Assembly (NCBI GenBank): GCA_947002045.1
Contig: CAMQJB010000007.1
Location: 1 to 64,000 of the forward strand
From: an uncultured Collinsella sp.
Lineage (GTDB): Bacteria; Actinomycetota; Coriobacteriia; Coriobacteriales; Coriobacteriaceae
Reading direction: 5' to 3'
Length of the DNA: 64,000 bases
Shown: positions 1 to 11,165 of the stretch, one piece after another
Layout of the letters: each line of letters opens with the position of its first letter
How positions within the stretch are numbered: the first letter of the stretch is position 1
Position numbers and translations under genes: made by a program
The notes under the pieces: model-generated
What the model was told of the DNA's origin: nothing
Databases searched by the model: none
The model's input: the letters and a program-made list of their open reading frames with translations, nothing else

Positions 1-327
1 CGGCGGCTGGGATCCCCCCCATCCGGGCCTGGCCAGTGGGGGGCGCCCGGGTGGGGGCGCGGGGGGGGGGGCCACCCCGCGTGCCGCCTAAAAGTTTGGG
101 TGTTAACCCGGGCGCGTGGCCTGCGACTACTAAGGAGTCGCCGCGTTTCTATTAGGTGCAGCAAATGCATGCTTGGGAGGGTCTGAATTGCACTTTGTTG
201 GGATGGGCCCGTTTCCCGGAGGAAGCTCTTGCTTGAAATGGGCTTGATTTGATTGTTGCGCAACTCGGATTTGGATTGTCGATTTACAGTGGCCTCGATG
301 GGAACGCCTATGGTTGTGGGGGCCAGT
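1..327. other. Left edge without a supported gene
   Basis: No convincing gene is visible. The first 120 bases are extremely G/C-rich with a run of about a dozen G and look unlike the rest of the window, which suggests a contig edge or poor sequence. A short stem (GCGACT/AGTCGC, about 123-141) is present. The reverse-strand open frame across 130-771 has no homology I recognise and overlaps the zinc-ribbon gene, so it is not annotated. Confidence 0.5.
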
Positions 328-1059
328 ATGAATTGTCCTTATTGTGGAGCTGAGTTGCGCGATGGCGTGAGGTACTGCACAGCGTGCGGGGTTGCCGTCA
401 ATGGCATCTCTGCTGATTCTGGGCTTCGGGTAAAGCCTCGGAACCACGTTGCGGTCATCCTTACCTGCATGCTGGTAATTGGCATTGTCGGCGGTAGCTG
501 TATGGGCCTTCATCTGCGGCAGGTGTTGTCGCACTTCGTATCCGCCCATTCGGAGCACGCCATTGTGCTGGATGTCGCGGCTGCGAGCTGGAACACCGAT
601 AACGGAGCATCGCGCGTTCCGATACACATTACGGGCAAGACCATCGACGGAATAACGGTCGACAGGATTGAGTTCGTCGCCTCCGATGGCTCTGGCATCA
701 ATCTCAAACAAGGTGTCTACACGCTCGAGGCAGCAGGTTCCCCTATCGCTGCGGACGGCACGATCTATCAAATTCCATGCACGAGTGCCACACTCGTCCT
801 CGATGACGCCTTTGCCATGGGTGAAACGATCGATCTGGCCGAGCTTGCAGAACAGGATTCGATTCTCACCTTCTGCCCCATTGATGCCGCCGATGTAACC
901 AATGACGAAATCTATGATGCCGCCCTACTCGCCATGACATATAAAGGCGACGACGCCCCCGATGTTGCCGCACTGTGCCAAGCGGCAATCGGTCGACGTG
1001 ACGGCGCCAACACAAGCGGGAACGCCTTCGAAAGTTGCGGTGAAATACAGATTAATTGA
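328..1059 (+). CDS. Zinc-ribbon membrane protein of unknown function, 3' end altered by a repeat
   Basis: A 243-residue protein starting MNCPYCG. Four cysteines (3, 6, 17, 20) form an N-terminal zinc ribbon, followed by one membrane segment at about residues 41-60 and an exported domain I do not recognise. The chosen ATG puts the ribbon at the N-terminus; in-frame upstream starts would add about 25 residues that look noncoding. The last nine codons (ending SCGEIQIN) and the stop lie inside a 67-bp palindromic repeat, so the original C-terminus was probably replaced. Zinc-ribbon/single-membrane-segment proteins are common in Coriobacteriia, often of unknown role. Confidence 0.7.
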   Translation: MNCPYCGAELRDGVRYCTACGVAVNGISADSGLRVKPRNHVAVILTCMLVIGIVGGSCMGLHLRQVLSHFVSAHSEHAIVLDVAAASWNTDNGASRVPIHITGKTIDGITVDRIEFVASDGSGINLKQGVYTLEAAGSPIAADGTIYQIPCTSATLVLDDAFAMGETIDLAELAEQDSILTFCPIDAADVTNDEIYDAALLAMTYKGDDAPDVAALCQAAIGRRDGANTSGNAFESCGEIQIN

Positions 1060-1099
1060 GCCTTTAGGCTGGCAAAACAGTCCTTATTTCACCGCAACT
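1033..1099. repeat. 67-bp palindromic repeat, copy A
   Basis: Begins AGTTGCGGTGAAATA and ends with its reverse complement. It is the same length as copies at 15118, 33845 and 36630. The left arm has diverged after 15 bases; the right arm keeps the consensus AACAGTCC. It overlaps the end of the zinc-ribbon gene and lies between convergent genes. Confidence 0.9.
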
Positions 1100-1103
1100 G
1101 AAA

Positions 1104-1132
1104 CAGGGGCGCTCTCCAAGAGAGCGCCCCTG
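1104..1132 (-). terminator. Terminator after split transketolase
   Basis: Near-perfect hairpin (CAGGGGCGCTCTC, three-base loop, complement) followed on the minus strand by a short T run. It lies 49 bases beyond the transketolase stop and could also serve the convergent zinc-ribbon gene. Confidence 0.7.
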
Positions 1133-1180
1133 CCGGGTTTCCATAGTACTGGCGAAGCAGTCCTTGAGATCCGCCTTGCC

Positions 1181-2122
1181 TTAGGCCAGGAACTCCTTGG
1201 TGGTCGTCACGATGTTGGCGGCGTCCAGGCCGTACCTGTGCAGGAGCTCGGCACCCGGGCCGGACTCGCCGAACGTGTCGTTGACGCCGATCTTCTTGAG
1301 CGGCGTCGGGCACTGCTCGCACAGGACATCGGCAACGGCGCTGCCCAGGCCACCGATCACGGAGTGCTCCTCGACGGTCACGACGTGGCCGGTCTTGGTG
1401 GCGCTCTTGACGATCAGGTCGGAGTCGATGGGCTTAATGGTGTGCATGTTGATGACCTCGGCGTCGATACCCTCGGCAGCAAGCTGCTCGGCAGCCTCGA
1501 GGGCCTCGCCGACCATCAAACCGCAGGCGATGATGGTAACGTCGGCGCCCTCGCGCATAACGATGCCGCGACCCAGCTCAAACTTGTAGGTCTCGGGGTC
1601 GTTGATGACCGGCGAGGCCAGACGGGCAAAGCGCATGTACACAGGGCCGTCGCACTCGTAGGCGGCGCGCGTCACGGCGCGGGCTTCGACGTCGTCAGCG
1701 GGAACGATCACGGTCATGCCGGGGATAACGCGCATAAGGGCGATATCCTCGCAGCACTGGTGCGTGGCACCATCCTCGCCCACCGAGATACCGGCGTGTG
1801 TGGCACCGATCTTGACGTTGAGGTGCGGGTAACCGATGGAATTGCGGACCTGCTCAAAGGCGCGGCCGGCGGCAAACATGGCAAAGGTGCTCGCGAAGGC
1901 AACGCGGCCGGTGGTTGCGATACCGGCGGCAACACCCATCAGGTTGCTCTCGGCGATGCCCACATCGAAGAAACGATCGGGACAGGCGGCCTTAAACTTG
2001 CCGGTCTGCGTGGCGGCGGCCAGGTCGGCGTCGAGGACCACAAAGTCATCGTGCTCGTTGGCGAGCTCGACGAGGGCCTCGCCGTAGCTTACGCGCGTGG
2101 CGATTTTCTTGACGTCTGCCAT
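1181..2122 (-). CDS. Transketolase, C-terminal subunit
   Basis: 313 residues, starting MADVKKIATRVSYGEAL. It carries the pyrimidine-binding and C-terminal domains of transketolase and pairs with the separate N-terminal subunit just upstream. Together they transfer two-carbon units in the non-oxidative pentose phosphate pathway in the cytoplasm. The N-subunit stop TAG is followed by a single base and then this ATG, so translation is probably coupled, with GAGGAG as ribosome site inside the upstream gene. Split transketolases are usual in many anaerobes. 1-Deoxyxylulose-phosphate synthase is related, but the two-gene split and lengths fit transketolase. Confidence 0.93.
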   Translation of the reverse strand: MADVKKIATRVSYGEALVELANEHDDFVVLDADLAAATQTGKFKAACPDRFFDVGIAESNLMGVAAGIATTGRVAFASTFAMFAAGRAFEQVRNSIGYPHLNVKIGATHAGISVGEDGATHQCCEDIALMRVIPGMTVIVPADDVEARAVTRAAYECDGPVYMRFARLASPVINDPETYKFELGRGIVMREGADVTIIACGLMVGEALEAAEQLAAEGIDAEVINMHTIKPIDSDLIVKSATKTGHVVTVEEHSVIGGLGSAVADVLCEQCPTPLKKIGVNDTFGESGPGAELLHRYGLDAANIVTTTKEFLA

Positions 2123-2123
2123 C

Positions 2124-2954
2124 CTAGAGCTCCTCTCCGGCGGCCGTGAGCTCTGCCATGGCCTGCTCAAACTGTTCATCGTTGGGGGCCTTGCCGTGCC
2201 AACCAACCTGGTTCTCCATAAAGGAGACGCCCTTGCCCTTTGTGGTCTCGGCGATAATGGCGGTCGGCTGACCCTTGGTGGCGCGGGCCTCGGCAAAGGC
2301 AGCGCGGATCTGGTCGAAGTCGTTGCCGTCGGCGAGCTCCACCACGTGGAACTTAAAGGCGCGGAACTTGTCGGCGAGCGGCATGGGGTCGTTGACCTCC
2401 TCGACGGGGCCATCGATCTGCAGACCGTTGTGGTCGACGATCACGCAGAGGTTGTCGAGCTGCTGGTTGCCGGCAAACATGGCGGCCTCCCAGACCTGGC
2501 CTTCCTCGCTCTCACCATCGCCCAGCAGGGCGTACGTGCGGTAAGTATCGCCCCAGTGCTTAGCGGCAACGGCCATGCCCACGGCGGCGGAAATGCCCTG
2601 GCCGAGCGAGCCAGTGGACATGTCGACGCCCGGGGTGTCGTTCATGTTAGGGTGACCCTGCAGGTGGCTGCCGATATGGCGCAGCGTCTCGAGGTCCTCC
2701 TTGGGGAAGAATCCGCGCTCGGCGAGCACGGCGTACAGACCAGGCGCGCAGTGACCCTTGGAAAGCACGAAGCGGTCGCGGTCGGCCTTGCGGGGGTCGG
2801 CCGGGTCGACGTTCATTTCCTCAAAGTACAGATAGGTCATGATGTCGGCAGCGCCGAGCGAACCGCCCGGATGGCCGGACTTGGCAGCGTGCACGCCGGT
2901 GACGATGCCCTTCCTTACCTCGTTGGCAACCTTTTTAAGCTCTTCGTCGCTCAT
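2124..2954 (-). CDS. Transketolase, N-terminal subunit
   Basis: 276 residues with the thiamine diphosphate-binding domain: GHPGG near residue 28, SKGHCAPGLYAVL near 65, GSLGQG near 115 and the GDG start of the cofactor motif at about 145, followed by LDN and DHN. It forms the active enzyme with the downstream C-terminal subunit. A good ribosome site (AAGGAAG) precedes the ATG. Transcription probably starts in the 207-base gap before the YitT gene. Confidence 0.94.
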   Translation of the reverse strand: MSDEELKKVANEVRKGIVTGVHAAKSGHPGGSLGAADIMTYLYFEEMNVDPADPRKADRDRFVLSKGHCAPGLYAVLAERGFFPKEDLETLRHIGSHLQGHPNMNDTPGVDMSTGSLGQGISAAVGMAVAAKHWGDTYRTYALLGDGESEEGQVWEAAMFAGNQQLDNLCVIVDHNGLQIDGPVEEVNDPMPLADKFRAFKFHVVELADGNDFDQIRAAFAEARATKGQPTAIIAETTKGKGVSFMENQVGWHGKAPNDEQFEQAMAELTAAGEEL

Positions 2955-3161
2955 TGTGCCTTCCTTTCATCCTCATTAGACAAAATGCGCACGGCACCGA
3001 AGGTAATCCCAACACAGCCGCAATGCACGTACGTCATTCATTATGCTGGAAACTGATGGCTTTACCAGAGTTTTTATCATTATTTGAACAATTTAGCAGG
3101 CAGAACCGCTGATGAAACGGTTTATCAATGTGAACGTCTTTTGGATGGAACGCGGTCGACC

Positions 3162-4052
3162 CTACGCGCTAATGTCCTTGAATCCCTCGCCGAAGGCTTC
3201 CGTAACGTCAGCGACCGTCACGATGGCGCGAGGATCGCGCTCGCGCACGATCGTCTTGAGGGTATTGAGCTCTCGACGGCTCACGATGACCATAATCACC
3301 GGCTTCTCGGCACCCGAATACATGCCAGTCGCCTTAAACTTGGTACACCCGCGACCCAGGCCATACATGATATCGGCAGCGATATCAGGGAACTTATCCG
3401 AGATGATGAGTACCATACGGCGCTTGTTGCCACCATCGACCACGGCATCGATCACGTAGCCGCTAATGACCATCGAAAGGCCTGCATATAGTGCGTTTTC
3501 GATTGAAAAGACCGGAGCCGACAGCGCACATACGGCAACATCGATCGCCATGACGGTCGAGCCCACGGGCAGTGAGGTATTACGCGAGATGATTTGGCCA
3601 ATCGTGTCCGAGCCGCCGGTGTTGGCGCCGGCGCGCAACACCATGCCGTAACCGATGCCCGTAATAATGCCGCCCCACATGGCAGGGAGCATCAGGTCCG
3701 CATCCGCCAGAGGTGCTACAAACGGGGCGAACAGATCGGTAAAGAAGCCCAGCAGCACAAAGCCCGTCGCGGTCTGCACCACGTAGAACATGCCGCCCTC
3801 GCGCATAACGACCAGCAGCAGCAAGGCGTTCATCACGATCGTCTGAATACCAACGGGAAGCGATAGACCGCGCGATGCGCCGACCGCCTGGATAATGGTG
3901 GCAAGGCCCGTAACGCCACCGGCAGCAAGGCCGTTGGGAATCAAAAACAGGTCGGTCGCAATAGCGGCCAGAGCGCACCCCAACATAATCTGGGGCAGGT
4001 CGTGAAAAAAGTTCATCGAAAGAATGCGCTTGATGTCCAGACGATATGCCAT
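3162..4052 (-). CDS. YitT family membrane protein (DUF2179)
   Basis: 296 residues with an N-terminal membrane region of about five to six helices (roughly residues 10-190, containing GLAAGGVTGLA and GANTGGSDTIGQI) and a soluble C-terminal DUF2179 domain containing KRRMVLIISDK. Members are inner-membrane proteins of uncertain, possibly transport, function. The ATG at 4052 is preceded by GAGGGAGG at good spacing, so it is preferred over a GTG eight codons upstream. That ribosome site sits directly after the prfB terminator hairpin. Confidence 0.88.
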   Translation of the reverse strand: MAYRLDIKRILSMNFFHDLPQIMLGCALAAIATDLFLIPNGLAAGGVTGLATIIQAVGASRGLSLPVGIQTIVMNALLLLVVMREGGMFYVVQTATGFVLLGFFTDLFAPFVAPLADADLMLPAMWGGIITGIGYGMVLRAGANTGGSDTIGQIISRNTSLPVGSTVMAIDVAVCALSAPVFSIENALYAGLSMVISGYVIDAVVDGGNKRRMVLIISDKFPDIAADIMYGLGRGCTKFKATGMYSGAEKPVIMVIVSRRELNTLKTIVRERDPRAIVTVADVTEAFGEGFKDISA

Positions 4053-4064
4053 GCTGCCTCCCTC

Positions 4065-4195
4065 AAAAAAGCGCACCCCATCGGATGCGCTTTGAACTTC
4101 TTCTTGTATTCGATTCTACCGATTCGCCGGACAAAAACCACCCCTGCGCAGGGTTTGCTCTGGATACAAAACCACCCTGCTGGGAGGGTTTTAAT
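4065..4195 (-). terminator. Tandem terminators after prfB
   Basis: Three hairpins follow prfB on the minus strand: one around 4168-4192 ending in TTTT, one around 4135-4155 with CCCTGCGCAGGG ending in TTTTT, and one at 4065-4093 (AAGCGCA/TGCGCTT) ending in six T. The last one runs into the leader of the YitT gene, so readthrough would enter that gene. Confidence 0.7.
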
Positions 4196-4219
4196 CCATT
4201 TCCACATAAACCGGGCGGT

Positions 4220-5367
4220 TTATGCAGACGGGGTCTCCGCGTCGGCGTTGCCGGTGGCCCAGCGATGGTAGCCAATAACAAACGGGTCCAGGTCGCCATC
4301 GTCAAGGACGGCCTCGACATTGCTGGTCTCCACGCCCGTGCGTAGGTCCTTGACCATCTGGTACGGGTAGAGCACGTAGCTGCGAATCTGGTTGCCAAAA
4401 CCAATCGTGGTCTTGGGTCCGCGGATCTCATCGAGCGCCTCGGCGCGCTTCTCGAGCTCAATCTCGTACAGGCGAGCCTTGAGGATCTGCATGCACGCGG
4501 CCTTGTTCTGGATCTGGCTGCGCTCGTTTTGGCAGGTGACCACAATGCCGCTGGGAAAATGCGTCACGCGCACGGCGGAGTCGGTGGTGTTGACGCCCTG
4601 ACCGCCCGGGCCGCTCGCGTGGTACACGTCCACGCGGATGTCATCGGGACTGATCTCGATGTCGATATCATCGGGTAGCACGGGGATGACCTCGACGCCG
4701 GCAAACGTGGTCTGGCGGCGCTTCTTGTCGTCGGTGGGGCTAATGCGAACCAAGCGGTGGACGCCGGCCTCGGCGCGCAGCATGCCAAATGCGTCCTTGC
4801 CCTCGACGGTAAAGGTCGCGCGGTCGATGCCGATGACCTCGGCCGCGGGACAGTCGTTGATGGTGACCTTCCAGCCGCGACGCTGGCAGTACTTCATGTA
4901 CATCTTAAAGAGCATGAAGGTCCAGTCCTGGGCCTCCAGACCACCCTGTCCGGGCTTGATGGTCACAATGGCATCGCCGTGATCGAACTCACCGGTAAAC
5001 CAGCTCGAAAGCTCAAGCTCATCGATGGCCCGAGCCAGGCGCTCAGCCGTGGCTGTAGCCTCCTCGCGAAGGGCGACGGCGTCGGGGTCATCCCCCATCT
5101 CCTCGGCAAGCTCCAGCGCGGCGCGGGCATCGGAAAGCTCGCCGCGCGCGGTGTCCACGGCAGCGATATCTTCCTTGGTACGCGCGATCTCCTCCATGGT
5201 GGCACGGGCGGCGTCGGCGTCATCCCAAAAGCCAGGGGCAACACTTTTGGCCTCGAGCTCGGTCACGCGTGTGCGCTTTTCGTCCAAATGGAGATACGAC
5301 TCGACCTCGCCGAGCCGGTCCGCAAACGCGTCCAGCTCGGCGGGCGTTACCTCTAAAGCCTCGGCCA

Positions 5368-5368
<1 letters not shown>
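4220..5368 (-). CDS. prfB: Peptide chain release factor 2, single-frame, atypical SPT motif
   Basis: 382 residues ending translation at UGA and UAA. The GGQ peptidyl-hydrolase motif is at 255-257 and the N-terminal coiled-coil domain is complete. The gene is one continuous frame, with no programmed frameshift near codon 25 as in E. coli. The codon-recognition tripeptide, normally SPF in RF2, reads SPT at 210-212 (VRISPTDDKKRRQT); RF1 has PxT there. Length and overall sequence still say RF2. The ATG overlaps the secA stop by one base (TAATG), so it is translationally coupled to secA. Confidence 0.93.
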
Positions 5369-8175
<2,807 letters not shown>

Positions 8176-8373
8176 GTGGTTTTCCTTTTTGGCCATCGCC
8201 CACGCCATGCAGCCTTGGGCGAGTTAAACACAGATAAATGTACTTTAGCCAAACAAGGCGCGGCCTATACGGTCGACCTCGACCGCCACGTAATAACTAC
8301 GACCAACCTGCCAAAAAGGGACTGGTTTATTTTGACAGCTTTTATCTGGGAAAACGCTGTATCTCTGCAATTT

Positions 8374-8436
8374 GGTACAAGCTAACCCGTCCCCTTCGCA
8401 CCAATCTGGTGCAATGGGGACGGGTTAGCTTGCACC
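8374..8436. repeat. 63-bp GGGGAC-type palindrome
   Basis: Arms of 21 bases pair with one mismatch (left arm includes AAGCTAACCCGTCCCC), and an inner GCACC/GGTGC stem follows. The right arm carries AATGGGGACGGGTTAGC. It shares AATGGGGAC and GGGGACGGG with an element after the RluA gene near 62.5 kb, so it is probably a member of a dispersed family. Confidence 0.8.
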
Positions 8437-8480
8437 AATAAAAAGAAAAGAGCCGCGCACCCAAACGGATGCGCAGCCCT
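8437..8480 (-). terminator. Terminator after rpmE
   Basis: On the minus strand GGGCTGCGCATCC and GGGTGCGCGGCTC form an imperfect hairpin, followed by TTTTCTTTTT, 37 bases beyond the rpmE stop. Confidence 0.75.
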
Positions 8481-8516
8481 TTAGCCATGAATGCGAGCGA
8501 TTCCTCGGCGAGCTAT

Positions 8517-8942
8517 TTACTCAGCAGCCTCGGTGGTCTCGGCCTCGGCAGCGGCCTCCTCGACGGGAGCCTCTGCGGGAGCCTCGGCGGCCTGCTTGGC
8601 AGCCTCCTCGGCAAACTTAGCAGCACGCTTGGCCTTCTCGGCAGCCTTAGCCTCAGCGGCGGCCTTGCGAGCGGCCTCGGCCTCAGCAGCCTTGGCAGCC
8701 TTGGCAGCCTTGGCCTCCTCGGCCTTCTTGAGCTGGGCGGCAGCGGCGCCACCGAACTTGTCGGCGAAGCGCTGGACGCGTCCACCGGTGTCGACGAACT
8801 TCTGCTGGCCGGTGTAGAACGGGTGGCACTCGTTGCAAAGCTCGACCTTCATCTCGGACACGGTAGCGTGCGTCTTGAAGGTGTTGCCGCAGGAGCACGT
8901 CACCGTGCACTCGACATACTGGGGATGGATACCCTGCTTCAT
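8517..8942 (-). CDS. rpmE: Ribosomal protein L31 with long Ala/Glu/Lys tail
   Basis: 141 residues, about twice the usual 66-80. The L31 core (1 to about 70) has the zinc-type cysteines 16, 18, 36 and 39, in CSC and CNEC. It is followed by a charged low-complexity tail (about 71-141) built from repeats such as EEAKAAKAAKAAEAEAARK, predicted helical, ending in a very acidic stretch. The core and good ribosome site AAGGAG make L31 certain; the tail has no known role. L17 in this window has a similar tail. Confidence 0.95.
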   Translation of the reverse strand: MKQGIHPQYVECTVTCSCGNTFKTHATVSEMKVELCNECHPFYTGQQKFVDTGGRVQRFADKFGGAAAAQLKKAEEAKAAKAAKAAEAEAARKAAAEAKAAEKAKRAAKFAEEAAKQAAEAPAEAPVEEAAAEAETTEAAE

Positions 8943-9293
8943 GGTAGGACTCCTTATTGGTCAGGCGCTGGTTACCGATCAGCGCATAAGGCGTCTTGGT
9001 TTCCGACCAAGACAACAAACTCGGCTATGGTACCACGGCGCCGAGCGTCCCACAAAAGGTTCACGGTCTTTGCACCGGAGCGCACAGGCGAATGCGCCCG
9101 ATCGCGGCGCCAACAGGAACCGCCTGAGCTGTCCAGGGTGCCAAAAATGCACCCCGCGAGACAAGCATCCCATGTTGCAGACGTGTAACACCGCAGCAAA
9201 GGTGCCCCTTTTTGCGCCAGACAGGTACAATGATGAACACTGTACCGTAGCGGAGCGCCCCGCGCGCGCCGCAACCACGCGAAAGGGTTTCCC
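8943..9293. other. Leader of rpmE and intergenic region
   Basis: No gene supported. On the rpmE side two stem-loops lie 22-71 bases before the ATG: GCGCTG/CAGCGC (8965-8985) and GTCTTGGT/ACCAAGAC (8993-9013). Such paired stems are typical of autoregulated ribosomal-protein leaders. The right half leads to the ACT-domain gene and includes a TACAAT that may be part of its promoter. Confidence 0.5.
8965..9013 (-). promoter_or_regulatory. Candidate rpmE leader structure
   Basis: Two adjacent hairpins in the 5' region of rpmE with stems of 6 and 8 perfect base pairs. The position suggests feedback control of L31, as described for L31 leaders in other bacterial groups. A covariance-model search would decide. 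Confidence 0.4.
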
Positions 9294-9581
9294 ATGGCCG
9301 AGATCTCGTCCTCCCGTATCGTCATCACCGTCCTTGGCAAGAACCGCCCCAGCATCGTCGCCGGCGTCACCCGCGTTCTGGGCGAGGCCAACGTCGACAT
9401 CCGCGACATCACGCAGTCCATTATCGAGGACATCTTCACCATGACCATGCTGGCCGACACCGCCGAGTCCAAGCTCGACTTCGCCGAGCTGCAGAAGGCC
9501 CTGGCCGAGGCCGGCGAGCTTTCGGGCGTCAACGTGTCCATCCAGCGCGAGGACGTCTTTAACTTTATGTACCGCCTGTAG
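9294..9581 (+). CDS. ACT domain-containing protein (UPF0237 type)
   Basis: 95 residues that are essentially a single ACT domain, starting RIVITVLGKNRPSIVAGVTRVL and including the conserved ANVDIRDITQ. Members are small ligand-binding regulators, often next to a DUF711 (PFL-like) gene. Here the next gene is citrate synthase, 78 bases downstream. The ATG follows AAAGGG at good spacing. The ligand cannot be told from sequence. Confidence 0.9.
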   Translation: MAEISSSRIVITVLGKNRPSIVAGVTRVLGEANVDIRDITQSIIEDIFTMTMLADTAESKLDFAELQKALAEAGELSGVNVSIQREDVFNFMYRL

Positions 9582-9659
9582 CGAACAGGCCGCGCGGGAA
9601 CAGGCCGGCGCATCTGCACCCAAGCACGCCGCCCCCACACGGCCCCGAGAGGAGCGCGC

Positions 9660-11078
9660 ATGGCTTACGACGCCAAGAAAATCTACTACCGCTTCGATGA
9701 CCATCTGAGCCGCCTGGTCTTGGATTATGAGGCGAGCCGCCAGATTTCGCCCGAAAGCGAAAACCTCTACCACGGCATGCCGACTAATCCGTATGACGAG
9801 GGTCTGTTCGTCGAGCATAACGTCAAGCGCGGCCTGCGTAATGCCGACGGCTCGGGCGTGGTTGCGGGCCTTACCCGCATCTCGGACGTGCACGGCTACA
9901 ACAAGGTCGACGGAAAGGTCGTGCCCGATCAGGGCAAACTCACGCTTCGTGGCTACAGCATCGAAGACCTGGTCAACAACGCCCAGGCCGAGGATCGCTA
10001 TGGCTACGAAGAGGTCGCCTACCTGCTCATCACGGGCTCGCTTCCCACCAAAGAGGAACTCGACGGTTTTTGCGAACGCCTGGGTGCTTTTAGGCATCTG
10101 AGCGACGAATACGTCCGCGAGTTCCCCATGACCACGGTGTCGTCGAGCATCATGAATGTGCTTCAGCGCGCCGTGCTGCTGCTCTACGCCTTCGACGCCG
10201 AGCCCGACGCCATTACACCCGAGCACGAAATCGACGTCGCCATCTCCATGCTCGCCCGTCTCCCCCGCATCGCCGCCTTCGCGCATATGGCCTCGGTCGC
10301 CAAGCGCCGCGGCTCCGAGGTTCACGTACCGCACCCCACACCCGGCCTTTCCACCGCTGAGACCATCCTGCAGGTGTTGCGCGGCGGCATGGCGTTCACC
10401 CGCGACGAAGCCATGCTGCTCGACGTGATGCTCATGCTGCATGCCGAGCACGGCGGCGGCAACAATTCCACGTTTGCCTGCCGCGTGCTGTCCTCCTCGG
10501 CCACCGACCCGTATTCCGCCTACGCCGCGGCTATCGGCTCGCTCAAGGGTCCGCGCCACGGCGGCGCCAACGCCAAGGTCGTGTCCATGCACGAGGACAT
10601 CCGTGCGCATGTCTCCAATTGGGAGGACGAGGACGAGGTCGCAGCCTACCTGGGCAAGATCCTCGACAAGCAGGCCTTCGACGGCACGGGCCTCATCTAC
10701 GGTATGGGCCACGCCGTCTACACGCTGAGCGACCCGCGCGCCGAGGTGTGCCGCCGTTACGCGAGCACGCTTGCCGCCAAGAAGGACCTGGGCGATGAGT
10801 TCGCGCTCATCGAGCGCATCGAGCGCCTGGCACCGCAGGTGATGCGCGATCACGGCATGACCAAGCCCATCTGCGCCAACATCGACCTGTACACGGGCTT
10901 TATCTACAAGATGCTCGGCGTGCCCGAGACACTCTTTACGCCGCTGTTCGCCGTCGCCCGCATGGCCGGCTGGTCGGCGCACCGCATGGAAGAGCTCTTC
11001 TGCGCGCACCGCATCATCCGTCCCGCGTATCGCCCGGTTATCGAGCCGCTGGAGTACAAGCCGCTCGCCGATCGCTAG
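9660..11078 (+). CDS. gltA: Citrate synthase / 2-methylcitrate synthase family
   Basis: 472 residues, longer than the 430 of E. coli because of an N-terminal extension. The family motifs are present: HAEHGGGNNSTF with catalytic His, GSLKGPRHGGAN and GMGHAVYTLSDPRAEV with the second His. It condenses acetyl-CoA or propionyl-CoA with oxaloacetate in the cytoplasm; substrate choice is not decidable here. The start has a strong site GAGAGGAG. It may be co-transcribed with the ACT protein and is followed by a strong terminator. Confidence 0.93.
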   Translation: MAYDAKKIYYRFDDHLSRLVLDYEASRQISPESENLYHGMPTNPYDEGLFVEHNVKRGLRNADGSGVVAGLTRISDVHGYNKVDGKVVPDQGKLTLRGYSIEDLVNNAQAEDRYGYEEVAYLLITGSLPTKEELDGFCERLGAFRHLSDEYVREFPMTTVSSSIMNVLQRAVLLLYAFDAEPDAITPEHEIDVAISMLARLPRIAAFAHMASVAKRRGSEVHVPHPTPGLSTAETILQVLRGGMAFTRDEAMLLDVMLMLHAEHGGGNNSTFACRVLSSSATDPYSAYAAAIGSLKGPRHGGANAKVVSMHEDIRAHVSNWEDEDEVAAYLGKILDKQAFDGTGLIYGMGHAVYTLSDPRAEVCRRYASTLAAKKDLGDEFALIERIERLAPQVMRDHGMTKPICANIDLYTGFIYKMLGVPETLFTPLFAVARMAGWSAHRMEELFCAHRIIRPAYRPVIEPLEYKPLADR

Positions 11079-11102
11079 AACGCGGACCGTTATAGAACCC
11101 GA

Positions 11103-11140
11103 GCGTGGCCAGGGCATCACCGCCCTCGGCCACGCTTTTT
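11103..11140 (+). terminator. Terminator after citrate synthase
   Basis: Hairpin GCGTGGCC...GGCCACGC with an additional AGGGC/GCCCT inner stem, followed by TTTTT. Confidence 0.85.
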
Positions 11141-11165
11141 ATGCCAGTAGAAAGGGCTGCATCGA

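Larger units (their letters stand above)
8176..8516. other. Intergenic region with palindrome and rpmE terminator
   Basis: No gene supported. It holds the secA leader, a 63-bp palindrome (8374-8436) and the rpmE terminator (8437-8480). The remainder is A/T-richer than the genes around it and probably contains the secA promoter, which I cannot place precisely. Confidence 0.6.

Noticed and set aside
8979..11120. A 713-codon frame opposite citrate synthase
   Set aside because: Overlaps the citrate synthase and ACT genes fully and has no recognised motif.
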